Source of the DNA: Trebonia sp036501515
GTDB taxonomy: Bacteria; Actinomycetota; Actinomycetes; Streptosporangiales; Streptosporangiaceae
DNA: 64,000 nt
Reading direction: 5' to 3'
Assembly (NCBI GenBank): GCA_036501515.1
Contig: DASYAD010000032.1
Coordinates: forward strand, 1 to 64,000
Shown here: in pieces, positions 7,925 through 19,983 of the stretch
Layout: every line of letters begins with the position of its first letter
Numbering within the stretch: the first letter of the stretch is position 1
Notes under the pieces: model-generated
Told to the model about the DNA's origin: nothing
Databases searched by the model: none
The model's input: only the letters and a program-made list of their open reading frames with translations
Program-made: the position numbers and the translations under genes

Positions 7925-8335
7925 TCAGCTGAGCTCGGTGGCGTCGACGACGATGTTGCTCAGGTAGCGGCCGCTAGCCGAGTCGAACGCACCGCCGCAG
8001 GTGATGAGCCGGAGCTCGGCGTCGGGGACGGGCCCGTAGACGGACTGGGTCGGAAAGTGGTCCCTGAGGTAGCTCCGCACCGAGGTCACCAGGAACTCGA
8101 CGGTGGAGCCGTCGGACCGCCGGACGTAAACCGGGTCGCCCGGGCGCAGTCCGGCCAGCCGGAAGAAAACGCCTGGCCCCTGGCCGGAGTCGATATGGCC
8201 CAGGATGACGGCCGGGCCGACGGCACCCGGCCGCGCGCTGCGGGTGTACCAGCCCGCGACCGAAGCCGTCGGCGGAACCTGGATGGTTCCCTGTGCGGTG
8301 AGGCCGAGGCCGACCCGCTCCTCGTCAGCTGACGG
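7925..8335 (-). pseudogene. class F sortase lacking its start (directly behind lepB)
   Basis: 136 codons encode the catalytic part of an actinobacterial class F sortase: GHIDSGQGPGVFFRL with the catalytic His, LRLITCGGAFD with the Cys and GRYLSNIVV with the Arg. The N-terminal signal/membrane segment and first strands are missing. No ATG, GTG or TTG occurs before the core. The frame is continuous with lepB and separated from it only by lepB's TGA codon at 8336-8338. Either a deletion removed the 5' end and left a dead gene, or readthrough makes a peptidase-sortase fusion. The first is more likely. Confidence 0.7.
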
Positions 8336-8986
8336 TCAGAACCAGCGGAACTCCGGATGGCCGGCGTGCCACCACACCAGGATGACCTTGCCGATGATGC
8401 TCGAGCCCTTGACCGGGCCCCAGTACCGGCTGTCGCATGAGATCGCACGGTTATCGCCCATCACGTAGAACTCGCCCGCGGGCACTCGGTACGGATGCTG
8501 CCGGGTCGCCTCGGGTACGGGCGTCCCGAGCGGGTCGTCGCCGGGCAGGTAAGGCTCCGCCAGCAGCCGCCCGTCCACGTAAACGCTGTTGCCCGCGGAG
8601 TAGATCGTCTGCCCGGGCAGCGCGATCACCCGCTTGACCAGGTCTCCGTTTTGCGGGCCTGGGCAGTCGTCGAGGGGCGGGTGGCTGAACACCACGATCT
8701 CGCCCTCGTGGACGTCCCGGGCGTTGAAGAAGGCCTTCTGCACCAGGATCCGGTCGTACACCCCGAGCGTCGGCACCATCGAGGCCGAGGGGATCCAGAA
8801 GGTCTGGAACGCGAACGCGCGCAGCAGGCCGGCCAGCAGGACCGCCACCAGGACCGTGATGACGCTCTCGGCCAGCGTGCGCTTCCACGGCCGGCGGCGG
8901 GGCCCGGCTCCGGCCGGGCCGGCACCGTCCGCACCTCCGCCACCAGCAGCGGCGACGCCAGGGCCCGTGTCAGCAGGACCGGTCAT
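8336..8986 (-). CDS. lepB: signal peptidase I
   Basis: A 216-residue membrane serine protease that removes signal peptides outside the cell membrane. After a disordered Gly/Ala/Pro-rich head (1-33) comes one membrane segment (about 40-60), then box B with the nucleophile (SASMVPTL), the general-base lysine in KRVIALPG and box E GDNRAISCDSRYWG. All key residues are present. Its start overlaps the end of the upstream gene by 17 nt, so the two are coupled. A sortase fragment follows in the same frame after its stop codon. Confidence 0.92.
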   Translation of the reverse strand: MTGPADTGPGVAAAGGGGADGAGPAGAGPRRRPWKRTLAESVITVLVAVLLAGLLRAFAFQTFWIPSASMVPTLGVYDRILVQKAFFNARDVHEGEIVVFSHPPLDDCPGPQNGDLVKRVIALPGQTIYSAGNSVYVDGRLLAEPYLPGDDPLGTPVPEATRQHPYRVPAGEFYVMGDNRAISCDSRYWGPVKGSSIIGKVILVWWHAGHPEFRWF

Positions 8987-9389
8987 ACCCGGCCTGCCAG
9001 ATGCTGACGTGCGGGTGAGCCATGGCAGAGCTCATCGGAGGAACGGGAGCGGCTGCACCCGGCCGGCAGTGCGCACGTCCGTGGGCCTGGCTGGCGCTCG
9101 CGGCCCTGGCCGGCGCCGTCGAGGCCAGCAGCACCGCCGAGACGCCGAGGGCGCAGGCCCCGGCCAGCAGCGTGCAGGCCGCGGTGCTGGCAAGCCGGCC
9201 GGGGCGCGGCGTGAGCCACTCCCGTGCCGCCCCGGCCAGATAGCTCAAGGCGATCGAACCCGCCGGGGTCCCGTCTCCGATCAGCAGCGCGGCCAGCTCG
9301 GCCGCCTCGGTGCCGTGCCGTCGCCGCCAGCGGGCCGGGTAACAGCGCAGCGCCGCCCGGACCAGCCGGCCAGGCCCGGTTCCGTCCAT
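8970..9389 (-). CDS. small membrane protein cotranscribed with PadR regulator
   Basis: 139 residues. The N-terminal LRCYPARWRRRHGTEAAELA matches a cytoplasmic helical segment often found encoded after PadR genes in actinomycetes. A single hydrophobic helix lies at about 66-90, followed by a short basic tail. Its ATG overlaps the PadR stop by one base (TGATG) and its end overlaps lepB, so padR, this gene and lepB form an operon. Function unknown. Confidence 0.75.
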   Translation of the reverse strand: MDGTGPGRLVRAALRCYPARWRRRHGTEAAELAALLIGDGTPAGSIALSYLAGAAREWLTPRPGRLASTAACTLLAGACALGVSAVLLASTAPARAASASQAHGRAHCRPGAAAPVPPMSSAMAHPHVSIWQAGYDRSC

Positions 9390-9733
9390 CAGATGCCGCC
9401 CAGCTGCAGTCGCAGCCGGCCGGCGGCGCTGACCCGCTCAAGCGAATCGAGGTGGACCCGGAGCGCCGCCGCTCCCGGCGGCGTAATGCGGTAAGGATGC
9501 CGCCGCTCGTCGGCGGGCATCGGTTCGACCAGGCCGAGCCGTTCGAGCCGGTCGAGCGCGCCGTAAAGCGTGCCGGGCCCGAGCTCGACTTCGGCCAGGT
9601 CCTTGATGTCCTGGATCAGCGCATACCCGTGCTTAGGCCCGTCGGCCAGGCTGATCAGGATCAGCACCGATGCCTCGCCGACCCTCCGCAGCACGTCCTG
9701 GTCCGTGCCGCCGCCCCGCTTGCCCACCGCCAT
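9389..9733 (-). CDS. PadR family transcriptional regulator
   Basis: 114 residues with the PadR winged helix: ASVLILISLADGPKHGYALI (helices 1-2), LGPGTLYGALDRLERLGLVE (recognition helix) and the wing RRHPYRITPPG. The ATG at 9733 has a perfect AGGAGG 5 nt upstream; the longer open frame to 9883 is not used. PadR proteins usually repress neighbouring transporter or membrane genes and respond to small molecules. The MFS exporter gene lies just upstream on the same strand, with its stop codon inside the padR promoter. Confidence 0.92.
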   Translation of the reverse strand: MAVGKRGGGTDQDVLRRVGEASVLILISLADGPKHGYALIQDIKDLAEVELGPGTLYGALDRLERLGLVEPMPADERRHPYRITPPGAAALRVHLDSLERVSAAGRLRLQLGGI

Positions 9734-9741
9734 CTGTCCTC

Positions 9742-9769
9742 CTAGTACGTCGGACAATATATCAGTCAA
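9742..9769 (-). promoter_or_regulatory. candidate padR promoter
   Basis: On the minus strand TTGACT (9764-9769) and TACTAG (9742-9747) are 16 bp apart, with an AT-rich GATATATTGTC between them that could hold a PadR site. The -35 overlaps the stop codon of the MFS gene. Confidence 0.4.
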
Positions 9770-10980
9770 CGTAATAGCGATGGGTGGGTTCCTGGCCGCC
9801 GCAGGCGGGCAAGCAGCAGCGCGAGTACGAGAAGAACGAGCCCGGCCACGGGGGCCTGCGCGAGTGCGGCCGAGGCTCCCCACCCGTCGGCCGCGCGCCC
9901 GGCCAGGGACGCCGCCAGCGCCGAGCCAGCCGCATTAGCGGAGTTGTTCCAGGTGAACGCCTCCGTCAGTGCTCTTGGCGGGGCAGCCTGCTCGGTCAGC
10001 ACGTTCAGCAGGACAAGGATGGGCGGTACCGCCGCCTCCGTGACCACCATCGCCGCGCCTAGCCAGATCGCGGACGGCGCGAGGGGCAGCAGCAGCGCCG
10101 TGCCGGTCAGGTAGGCGGCGGCGATGACGAGCTGGCGCCGGGCCGGGGTGCGGCGCGGGCGCAGCCCGTAAGCCCAGCCGGAGAGCAGCCCGCCGAGGCT
10201 CCCCGCGGCGATGATGAGCGCGGCCGCTCCCGGCATCCCGTGCCCGGTGGCGAAGGAGCTCACCGAGACCCCCATGGTGCCGAAGTACAGGCCGATAGCC
10301 AGGTTGAGCAGCGCGAGGAGCAGAAACGCCGGCCGCAGCAGGGCCCGCCTGGTCCCGGAGTGGCCTCCAGGGTGCTCGCGGGCGGGCCCGGGCGCGGTGC
10401 GGCGCTGAACGGTGAGCGCCGCGCCTCCGCCGAGAATCAGGCTCGCCGCGGTGGCGGTGGCGAGGGGCGCCTCGCCCGCGGCACCGAGTGAGGTGACCAG
10501 GACCGGCCCCAGCAGGAACGCGGTGGCATTCGCCAGCGACTCAAGCGAGAAGGCAGCCGGCAGCTCGCCGGCCCGCTCGCCGCGCAGCAGGTATACCCAG
10601 CGGGCCGCTGACAGCGCCCCGAGCTGCGGGACGACCGCGCCGGCGCAGGTCGCGGCGGCGATCTCAGCTGCCGCAGCAGTCGAAAGGAGGACCACGGCGA
10701 TGGCGGCGCCGTGGACGAGGAGGGAGAACGGCAGCACCCGGGTCTGACCGTAGCGGTCGACCAGGCGGGCCAGCTGCGGACCGATCAGCGCTTCGGCGAG
10801 CGCGAATCCGGCGGCGGCCAGGCCGGCCGTGCCGTAGGAGCCGGTGCGGGCGTGCAGCAGCCAGACCAGGCCGAGGCCGGTCATGGCGATACCGACTCGC
10901 CCGGTGAACGCGGCGAGGAAGAAGGCGGTGGCACCGGGGGTGCGCAGCAGGGAACGGTAACCGGTAGCGGCGCGGGGCAT
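9766..10980 (-). CDS. MFS transporter
   Basis: 404 residues with about 12 hydrophobic segments, the major facilitator layout. A loop-2 motif (LVDRYGQTR) follows the third helix, and NVLTEQAAPPRALTEAFTW near residue 330 resembles export-type MFS proteins of actinomycetes. The ATG at 10980 is preceded by AAAGGA. With PadR immediately downstream, a regulated efflux pump is the natural inference; the substrate is unknown. Confidence 0.88.
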   Translation of the reverse strand: MPRAATGYRSLLRTPGATAFFLAAFTGRVGIAMTGLGLVWLLHARTGSYGTAGLAAAGFALAEALIGPQLARLVDRYGQTRVLPFSLLVHGAAIAVVLLSTAAAAEIAAATCAGAVVPQLGALSAARWVYLLRGERAGELPAAFSLESLANATAFLLGPVLVTSLGAAGEAPLATATAASLILGGGAALTVQRRTAPGPAREHPGGHSGTRRALLRPAFLLLALLNLAIGLYFGTMGVSVSSFATGHGMPGAAALIIAAGSLGGLLSGWAYGLRPRRTPARRQLVIAAAYLTGTALLLPLAPSAIWLGAAMVVTEAAVPPILVLLNVLTEQAAPPRALTEAFTWNNSANAAGSALAASLAGRAADGWGASAALAQAPVAGLVLLVLALLLARLRRPGTHPSLLR

Positions 10981-11268
10981 GAGTGTGTCCTTTAGCGCCG
11001 CCTGGCGGGGTGGGCCACCCGGGGTCGCCGGTGCCGGAGTGCTGCAGAAAGGTGCGACCCGTGGCCCGCCTGGGGACGTCCAGGACTGCGGCAGGACGGG
11101 ACACGCGCCCTTGCCGCCGCCCCCGACACCGGGCGGAATAACATGCGGCCCGGGCCAAGGCGGGTCCGGACGACTAAAACGACGATAGCAGGCGCCGGGC
11201 CGGGCTCACCGCCAGAGAAACCGGGCATCCGCTTACCCTTGCATAGCCCTACGGCAAGGAGGCCTTGC

Positions 11269-11808
11269 ATGTCCGATCACCCAGTCCCCGCCAGCGCCGC
11301 TGACCTCACCCCCGCACTGGAGGAGGCGATCGCGCGCGGCTACGCCGAACGGGACCGTAACAACATGGAGCCCACCATCAGGTACTTCGAGGACCTGCTG
11401 GCCCAGCATCCAGGTCACCCGGTGCTGACCTACGAGGTAGCCGGGGCGTACGACACGGCCGGCCGCGAGGCCGAGGCACGCGGCGGGTACGAGGACGCAC
11501 TACGGCTTGGCCTGAGCGGTGACACCCTGCGGCGCTGCCTGTGCCAGTACGGCAGCACCTTGCGCTGGCTCGGAGACTACGACGCTTCGCTTCAGGTCCT
11601 TGACCGTGCCCGTCGTGAGTTCCCCGGTTCTGACGCGGTCCGGGTCTTCCACGCGCTCACCGCCAACGAGGCAGGCCAGTACGACGCGGCCGTCGGTGAA
11701 CTGCTCGCCGTCGTCACCAGGCATGCCGACGTGACCGACCTGGGCCGCTACGCCGGCGGGCTCAGCGGGCTCGCCCAGTGGCTCATTGGCGGCCGCCCGG
11801 AAGACTGA
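11269..11808 (+). CDS. tetratricopeptide-repeat protein
   Basis: 179 residues of helical TPR-like repeats (ALEEAIARGYAERDR, HPVLTYEVAGAYDTAGREAEA, LRWLGDYDASLQVLDRARREFP, LTANEAGQYDAAVGELL). TPR proteins act as protein-binding scaffolds. The ATG at 11269 has a near-perfect AAGGAGG 7 nt upstream, so the long upstream open frame is not used. It is a single gene converging on the methyltransferase at 11823. No signal peptide. Confidence 0.85.
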   Translation: MSDHPVPASAADLTPALEEAIARGYAERDRNNMEPTIRYFEDLLAQHPGHPVLTYEVAGAYDTAGREAEARGGYEDALRLGLSGDTLRRCLCQYGSTLRWLGDYDASLQVLDRARREFPGSDAVRVFHALTANEAGQYDAAVGELLAVVTRHADVTDLGRYAGGLSGLAQWLIGGRPED

Positions 11809-11822
11809 GCGCGCGGCCCTGG

Positions 11823-12626
11823 CTACCCGGACTTGCGTCCGACTCCGGCCCACATGGGCACCGAGCCCGAGGCGGGCTTCTCCGGGCGCCACTGCGGCGT
11901 CTCCACCACACCAGGCGGCAGCAGTTCCAGGCCGCCGAAGAAGGCCGCGACCTGCTCCTGGGTGCGGCGGGTCTGGCCGGTCACCACGTTCTGGTTGTAG
12001 TGCGTGGCGACCTTGGCCACGGCGTCGGCCTGGACGTCCGCGGCGGGGTGCGAGATGACCAGGTAGCTGCCCGCCGGCACGGCCGCCGTCAGGGCGGCGA
12101 TAAGCCCGGCGGGGCCCTCGGCGTCGGTGATGTGGTGCAGCACCGCCACCAGCATGACCGCGACCGGCTGGGCGAAGTCGAGCGTGTCCGCCGCGGCCTG
12201 CAGGATCTTGGCGGGTTCGCGCAGGTCGGCGCTGAGGTAGGCCGTCGTGCCGGGCGTGCCGGTGAGCAGCGCGCGGGCGTGCGCCAGGACCATCGGGTCG
12301 TTGTCCACGTAGACAACCCGCGATTCTGGCGCGGCATCCTGCGCGACCTCGTGGGTGTTGCCCGCCGAGGGCAGTCCGGTGCCGATGTCGAGGAACTGGC
12401 GTACTCCGGCGTCCGTGGCCAGGAAGCGCACGGCCCGGCGCAGGAACGCGCGGTTCTCCTGCACGTCAGAGCGGATCGCGGGGCGGATGGCGATCACCTT
12501 GTCGCCCGCCTCGCGGTCGGCCGCGAAATTGTCTTTGCCGCCGAGCCAGTAGTCGTAGACGCGAGCCGAATGGGCGACGCTGGTGTCCAGATTCAGCAGG
12601 GGTTCGTCTGGCGGCTCTTCCGGCAT
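11823..12626 (-). CDS. DUF574 / S-adenosyl methyltransferase family protein
   Basis: 267 residues of the actinomycete-specific SAM methyltransferase family (DUF574). Diagnostic pieces are SVAHSARVYDYWLGGKDNFAADR near the N-terminus, motif I QFLDIGTGLPSAGN and VVYVDNDPMVLAHARALL. These proteins are numerous in streptomycete relatives and their acceptors are unknown. A TACAAT hexamer (12634-12639) lies 7 nt before the ATG and no ribosome site is present, so the mRNA is probably leaderless. Confidence 0.93.
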   Translation of the reverse strand: MPEEPPDEPLLNLDTSVAHSARVYDYWLGGKDNFAADREAGDKVIAIRPAIRSDVQENRAFLRRAVRFLATDAGVRQFLDIGTGLPSAGNTHEVAQDAAPESRVVYVDNDPMVLAHARALLTGTPGTTAYLSADLREPAKILQAAADTLDFAQPVAVMLVAVLHHITDAEGPAGLIAALTAAVPAGSYLVISHPAADVQADAVAKVATHYNQNVVTGQTRRTQEQVAAFFGGLELLPPGVVETPQWRPEKPASGSVPMWAGVGRKSG

Positions 12627-12774
12627 GTCCGAAATTGTAGCGTTCTTCGGTGCTGCGTTTCGCGGGGTCCGCCCCCGCCGTGGACGTATAGGAATACGTT
12701 CACAAAAACGCAGTTTGACGGGCCATTACTTCCCTTTGCGTCCGGGCGGGAGTCATTTTCCATGCGGCTTCGGC

Positions 12775-16374
<3,600 letters not shown>

Positions 16375-16390
16375 CCTTGCCACCTTCCTT

Positions 16391-16495
16391 GTCGAGGAAG
16401 GCGCCCTTGGTCAAGGCCAGGGAGCACGGGAAACCCGTGCCGGGCCGAGCGTGGCGGGCGTAGTGCCCGTCGCAGCGCCTCTCGGCCAACTTCCT
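16391..16495 (-). ncRNA. S-adenosylhomocysteine (SAH) riboswitch in the metH leader
   Basis: The RNA carries GAGAGGCGCTGCGACGGGC, a short loop, then GCCCGCCACGCTCGGC: the SAH aptamer core, with GGCCGAG/CTCGGCC (P1) and GACGGGC/GCCCGCC-type pairing. The loop AGGCGC can pair exactly with GCGCCT at 16399-16404, the expected pseudoknot. Directly after it CCTTCCT can pair with the ribosome site AGGAAGG. The pseudoknot strand overlaps this hairpin, so ligand binding would free the ribosome site. SAH riboswitches are known ON switches upstream of metH and ahcY, which fits here. Confidence 0.85.
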
Positions 16496-16824
16496 CAGGG
16501 TACAGGGTGAGAGCCCAATTTTCCCAGCAGCTACTTGTGGCTTCCCACAGTACACCATGGTCGATCTATACCCGATGAGTGACGGTGGGTAACTATCGGT
16601 GCCCTTGGTGCCCGGGTTCTGGGTGGGCAAGAAATGACCGAATTAATAATGCCATTCTGCTGAGCGTTTTTGGTGCTTTTAACAGATCTGCGGTTTCGCC
16701 CGGACGAATGGGCCGGCGGCGTTCTCCTGTGCGCCAATCCGGCGACGCCGGCGCTCCGAACGCCTACTGACCAGCGCGCTAGCGCGGGCACGTTTTATGC
16801 ATCCGTATCTGGAGGTAGGGGACT
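16496..16824. other. divergent intergenic region (metH leader / TAT-protein promoter)
   Basis: About 330 bp between the riboswitch and the plus-strand gene at 16825. It contains an AT-rich patch (16628-16690) that probably holds the promoters. No gene-like frame with normal codon bias was seen. The plus-strand gene has GGAGG 9 nt before its ATG. Confidence 0.5.
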
Positions 16825-17145
16825 ATGCCTGATCGGGAAGAAGCAGAAACCGGACAGGAATCGAAAGTGCCGGGAGCGACCCGGCGGGGGATGCTGCGCG
16901 GCGCCGCCGGAATCGGCGTGGCCGGGCTCGCAGCGGGGATGATCGGCGAGGCGCTGGCCTCTCCGGCGCATGCCGCGACGCTGCCGGCCGCGACGGCGCC
17001 CGCCGGCTCCGCGGCCCACGACGAGCCGCTGGTGGTGCACGTCCACGACGCCCGCTCCGGCGTCGTCGACCTGTACACCGGCACGCAGCACGTGCGGTTC
17101 ACCGACCATCAGCTCGCCGCCCGGCTCGCCCAGGCCGCTCGCTAA
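16825..17145 (+). CDS. small TAT-exported protein
   Basis: 106 residues. The N-terminus has a twin-arginine signal (TRRGMLRGAAGIGVAGLAAG) ending near ASPAHAAT, then a 55-residue mature part with DEPLVVHVHDARSGVVDLYT, a predicted small beta structure. Such proteins are found beside DUF4331 genes in actinomycetes; function unknown. The ribosome site GGAGG is clear. The next gene starts 42 bp downstream, so they form an operon. Confidence 0.82.
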   Translation: MPDREEAETGQESKVPGATRRGMLRGAAGIGVAGLAAGMIGEALASPAHAATLPAATAPAGSAAHDEPLVVHVHDARSGVVDLYTGTQHVRFTDHQLAARLAQAAR

Positions 17146-17187
17146 GCCGTCCGCAGACACCCTCCAAGAACTGAGTGAGGCTCATTC

Positions 17188-18582
17188 ATGTCTTCGCATC
17201 GCGAGGCGCCGGGGATCTCGAAGGACCCGGTGGCCGACAGCTCGGACGTCTACGCGTTCGTCAGCCCTGACAAGCCCGACACCGTCACCCTGATCGCCAA
17301 CTACGTTCCGCTGCAGGGACCGGCGGGCGGCCCGAACTTCTACGAGTTCGGCGACGACGTGCTTTACCAGATCAACGTGGACAACAACGGTGACGGCGAG
17401 GCCGACGTCAGCTACCAGTTCCGCTTCACCACGACGGTGCTCGACCCGGACACGTTCCTCTACAACACCGGCCCGATCCAGTCCCTGGGCAGCGCGTCCT
17501 GGAACCGCCGCCAGACCTACACCGTTACCCGCGAAGCACACGGGAAGTCGCAGCAGCTGGGTACCCACCTGGCCTGCCCGCCGTGCAACATCGGCCCGCT
17601 GTCCACCCCCGACTACCCGGCGCTGGCCAGTGCGGCCATGCACAGCCTGGCCGGCGGGCGGAAGGTGTTCGCGGGGCAGCGCGCCGAGGGGTTCTACGTC
17701 GACCTCGGCTCGATCTTCGACCTCGGGGACCTGCGACCGTTCGCCAGCGACCACAACCACTTCGGCCTGTCTGGCTACCCGACGAACGGCCCCGGAGTGA
17801 ACGCGACCAAGAACCTCAACGTTCACTCGATCGCGATCCAGGTCCCGATTACCGACCTGACCGCGGCCGGCCACAAGCCGACCGGCGTCACCGACCCGAA
17901 GGCGACGATCGGCGTCTGGACCACCGCCAGCCGCCAGCGGGCGCGGGTGTACGACGCCGACCGCAGCCTGTACGTGAACAGCGGCCCGTGGACCCAGGTC
18001 TCGCGGCTCGGCAACCCGCTGGTCAACGAGGTCCTCATCCCGATGGGCAAGAAGGACTACTGGAACACCCAGAGCCCTGCCCACGACAAGCAGTTCGCCT
18101 CCTACGTCGCCAAGCCGGGCCTGTCCGAGCTGCTGCCGACGCTGTACCCGGGCGTGTTCCCGAACCTGGCGGCGCTCAACAAGTCGGGCAAGGCCCGCGC
18201 GGACCTGGAAGCCATCCTGCTGACCGGCATCCCCAAGGGGATTGTGGCCGGATTCCAGAACTACACGGGCGCGACCGAGGCGGACATGCTCCGCCTCAAT
18301 GTCGCGGTCAAGCCGTCGAGCAAGCCGAGCATCTACGGAATCCTCGGCGGTGACCTGGCCGGCTTCCCGAACGGGCGCCGCGTCTCCGACGACGTGACCG
18401 CGATCGAGCTGCGCGCGCTCGCCGGGGCGACCTACGCCCTGGTCGACAAGACCTACAAGCCGGACGCCGCCGCCAGCGCCGTGACCGACGGCCTTACACC
18501 CGCCGACCTCGATGTCCCTTACCTGGACACCTTCCCTTACCTGGGCGTGCCGCACTCTGGCTACACCACCCCGTCCAGCTAG
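17188..18582 (+). CDS. DUF4331 domain-containing protein
   Basis: 464 residues starting MSSHREAPGISKDPVADSSD, the hallmark opening of DUF4331, followed by DVYAFVSPDKPDTVTLIANY and regular beta-rich blocks. No signal peptide is encoded here, unlike many relatives. The family is common in actinomycetes and marine bacteria and has no established biochemical role. GAACTGAGTGAGG upstream offers only a weak ribosome site. A 15-bp hairpin follows the stop. Confidence 0.92.
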   Translation: MSSHREAPGISKDPVADSSDVYAFVSPDKPDTVTLIANYVPLQGPAGGPNFYEFGDDVLYQINVDNNGDGEADVSYQFRFTTTVLDPDTFLYNTGPIQSLGSASWNRRQTYTVTREAHGKSQQLGTHLACPPCNIGPLSTPDYPALASAAMHSLAGGRKVFAGQRAEGFYVDLGSIFDLGDLRPFASDHNHFGLSGYPTNGPGVNATKNLNVHSIAIQVPITDLTAAGHKPTGVTDPKATIGVWTTASRQRARVYDADRSLYVNSGPWTQVSRLGNPLVNEVLIPMGKKDYWNTQSPAHDKQFASYVAKPGLSELLPTLYPGVFPNLAALNKSGKARADLEAILLTGIPKGIVAGFQNYTGATEADMLRLNVAVKPSSKPSIYGILGGDLAGFPNGRRVSDDVTAIELRALAGATYALVDKTYKPDAAASAVTDGLTPADLDVPYLDTFPYLGVPHSGYTTPSS

Positions 18583-18595
18583 CACCCCACCCGGT

Positions 18596-18630
18596 GCCGC
18601 CCGCGCCTCCTGAGGGGAGGCGCGGGCGGC
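18596..18630 (+). terminator. 15-bp GC hairpin after DUF4331 gene
   Basis: GCCGCCCGCGCCTCC (18596-18610) pairs exactly with 18616-18630 around TGAGG. It lies 13 bp after the stop and 21 bp before the next ATG, so it may act as a partial terminator inside the operon. Confidence 0.65.
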
Positions 18631-18651
18631 CAGGCGAGAAGGAGAAAGCCG

Positions 18652-19041
18652 ATGCACGACGCGGTCGCCCGCGAGCACGGGCAGGACACGCACTCGCATG
18701 CCCCCGGACACCAGCACGACCACGCACCAGGCCACGTCCGCGAGCGCGCGCCGGAAAACACCGACAACCTGATACTGGACATCGGCGCCGACACGGGCGC
18801 GCTGGTCATTCACGCCGCGGCGGACCGCGACCAGGCGGAGGTGGAGATCTCCCCCGCCGGCAGCGGACAGGCGCGCACCCACAACGTCGTCCGGCTCAGG
18901 AACACGCCGGGCCGCCCCGTGTACGCCGCCGTGTTCCCGGCGCTGCCCGCAGGCCGCTACGACGTATGGCGGGACCAGGCCGCCAAAGCCGGCTCTGTGC
19001 TAGTGCACGGCGGCGAGGTCACCAGCTTCCGCCTGGACTAA
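18652..19041 (+). CDS. His-rich N-terminus conserved hypothetical protein
   Basis: 129 residues. The head (residues 1-32) contains many His and Asp residues (DTHSHAPGHQHDHAPGH), a likely metal-binding segment. The remainder is a compact beta-rich domain ending YDVWRDQAAKAGSVLVHGGE. The DUF4331 gene lies just upstream, separated by a hairpin, so it may belong to the same unit and handle a metal for it; this is inference. GAAGGAGAAAG supplies a good ribosome site. Confidence 0.75.
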   Translation: MHDAVAREHGQDTHSHAPGHQHDHAPGHVRERAPENTDNLILDIGADTGALVIHAAADRDQAEVEISPAGSGQARTHNVVRLRNTPGRPVYAAVFPALPAGRYDVWRDQAAKAGSVLVHGGEVTSFRLD

Positions 19042-19112
19042 GGACGCCCTCCGGAGACTTTCTGAACCGCACGCACCACGGCAATGGCCGCATGTAACGT
19101 ATCCGGAGACAA

Positions 19113-19130
19113 CACGGTTATTAAACCGTG
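19113..19130 (+). terminator. 7-bp hairpin
   Basis: CACGGTT-ATTA-AACCGTG, 72 bp after the previous stop and before the membrane-protein gene at 19175. It lacks a U-run and could be only a weak terminator. Confidence 0.35.
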
Positions 19131-19174
19131 ACCCGGGGGCGGGGCTAGGCGGGGGCTGACACGAAGGTGAGAAC

Positions 19175-19966
19175 GTGAGACATCTCTACGGGACTGCCCT
19201 TGCCGTCATCATGGCCGCAGTCATGTTCTTCGCGGGCGCATGGGGGTACTTGCGGCTGCTCAGGCTGTCCGCGCCGCCAGGACAGGCGGCCGCACTGCCA
19301 GCGGGCGGGGGCTCGCTGCTCGGCCACACTTCGATGCTGCTCGGGCTCGCCGCCCTGGTGGCGACCGCCGTACTGGCCGGCGTCCTGGTTATCGCCCGGC
19401 GGATCTCGCCGCTGGCAGCCGGGCTGCCCGGTCTGCTGTTCCTCGCGTGGACGGCGCTCTACCTGGTCAACGTGCACGGCGCGGTGGAGTTCATACCGCT
19501 GCGGTCGCACGCGTTCGGCGCGGGCACCGAAGCGCTGCTGTTCGACGGGGTACTCGCCGCCGTAGGGGCGGTCATGGTGCTGCCGATGTTCGTCCCGTCC
19601 CGCTGGCGCGAGCCGCAGGCCGTCGCTGACGCGTCCGCGCGGCAGGCGGACGCGCAGCTGCTGGCCGTCTGGCCGGACAGCGCGCCGCGGCAGCGGGACC
19701 GGCGCGAGCCGGACAGCCGCCCGCGCGAAACAAGGCCGCGTGAAGAGGAGCCCGCGCTCACCGGCACCGTGCTCTCCTACCCGGCCGACAGCGCGGTCAG
19801 GCCGGTCGACACCACCCGGGTCACCGGCGCCTCGCGGGCGCTGCGGGCCACGGGCTCCTTCAGCACGGTGCCGGGCTCGGTGCCGCGGAACACGGGGTCG
19901 TTCCGCGCCGCCGCCGATACCGGCCTGCTTGGCCGTCCGTACTACCAGTCGCCTGACCACCAGTAG
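19175..19966 (+). CDS. four-helix membrane protein with disordered tail
   Basis: 263 residues from a GTG start. Hydrophobic segments lie at about 5-27, 50-72, 77-99 and 115-137, after which residues 145-263 are hydrophilic, Arg/Pro-rich and probably disordered in the cytoplasm (DRREPDSRPRETRPREEEP). I do not recognise the family; it resembles uncharacterised actinomycete membrane proteins. It converges on the MetE-like gene. Confidence 0.7.
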   Translation: MRHLYGTALAVIMAAVMFFAGAWGYLRLLRLSAPPGQAAALPAGGGSLLGHTSMLLGLAALVATAVLAGVLVIARRISPLAAGLPGLLFLAWTALYLVNVHGAVEFIPLRSHAFGAGTEALLFDGVLAAVGAVMVLPMFVPSRWREPQAVADASARQADAQLLAVWPDSAPRQRDRREPDSRPRETRPREEEPALTGTVLSYPADSAVRPVDTTRVTGASRALRATGSFSTVPGSVPRNTGSFRAAADTGLLGRPYYQSPDHQ

Positions 19967-19983
19967 CCGGGCGGGCCGCCCGG

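Noticed and set aside
8336..8338. TGA between lepB and sortase as a selenocysteine codon
   Set aside because: No SECIS-like hairpin and no family precedent; deletion or readthrough are simpler.
16384..16630. Cobalamin riboswitch upstream of metH
   Set aside because: A stretch resembling ACTGTGGGAAG and GCCA was seen, but the conserved B12-box order is absent, while the SAH aptamer fits fully.
17182..18882. 566-codon minus-strand frame opposite DUF4331
   Set aside because: Antisense shadow; the plus strand carries a recognised family with ribosome site.
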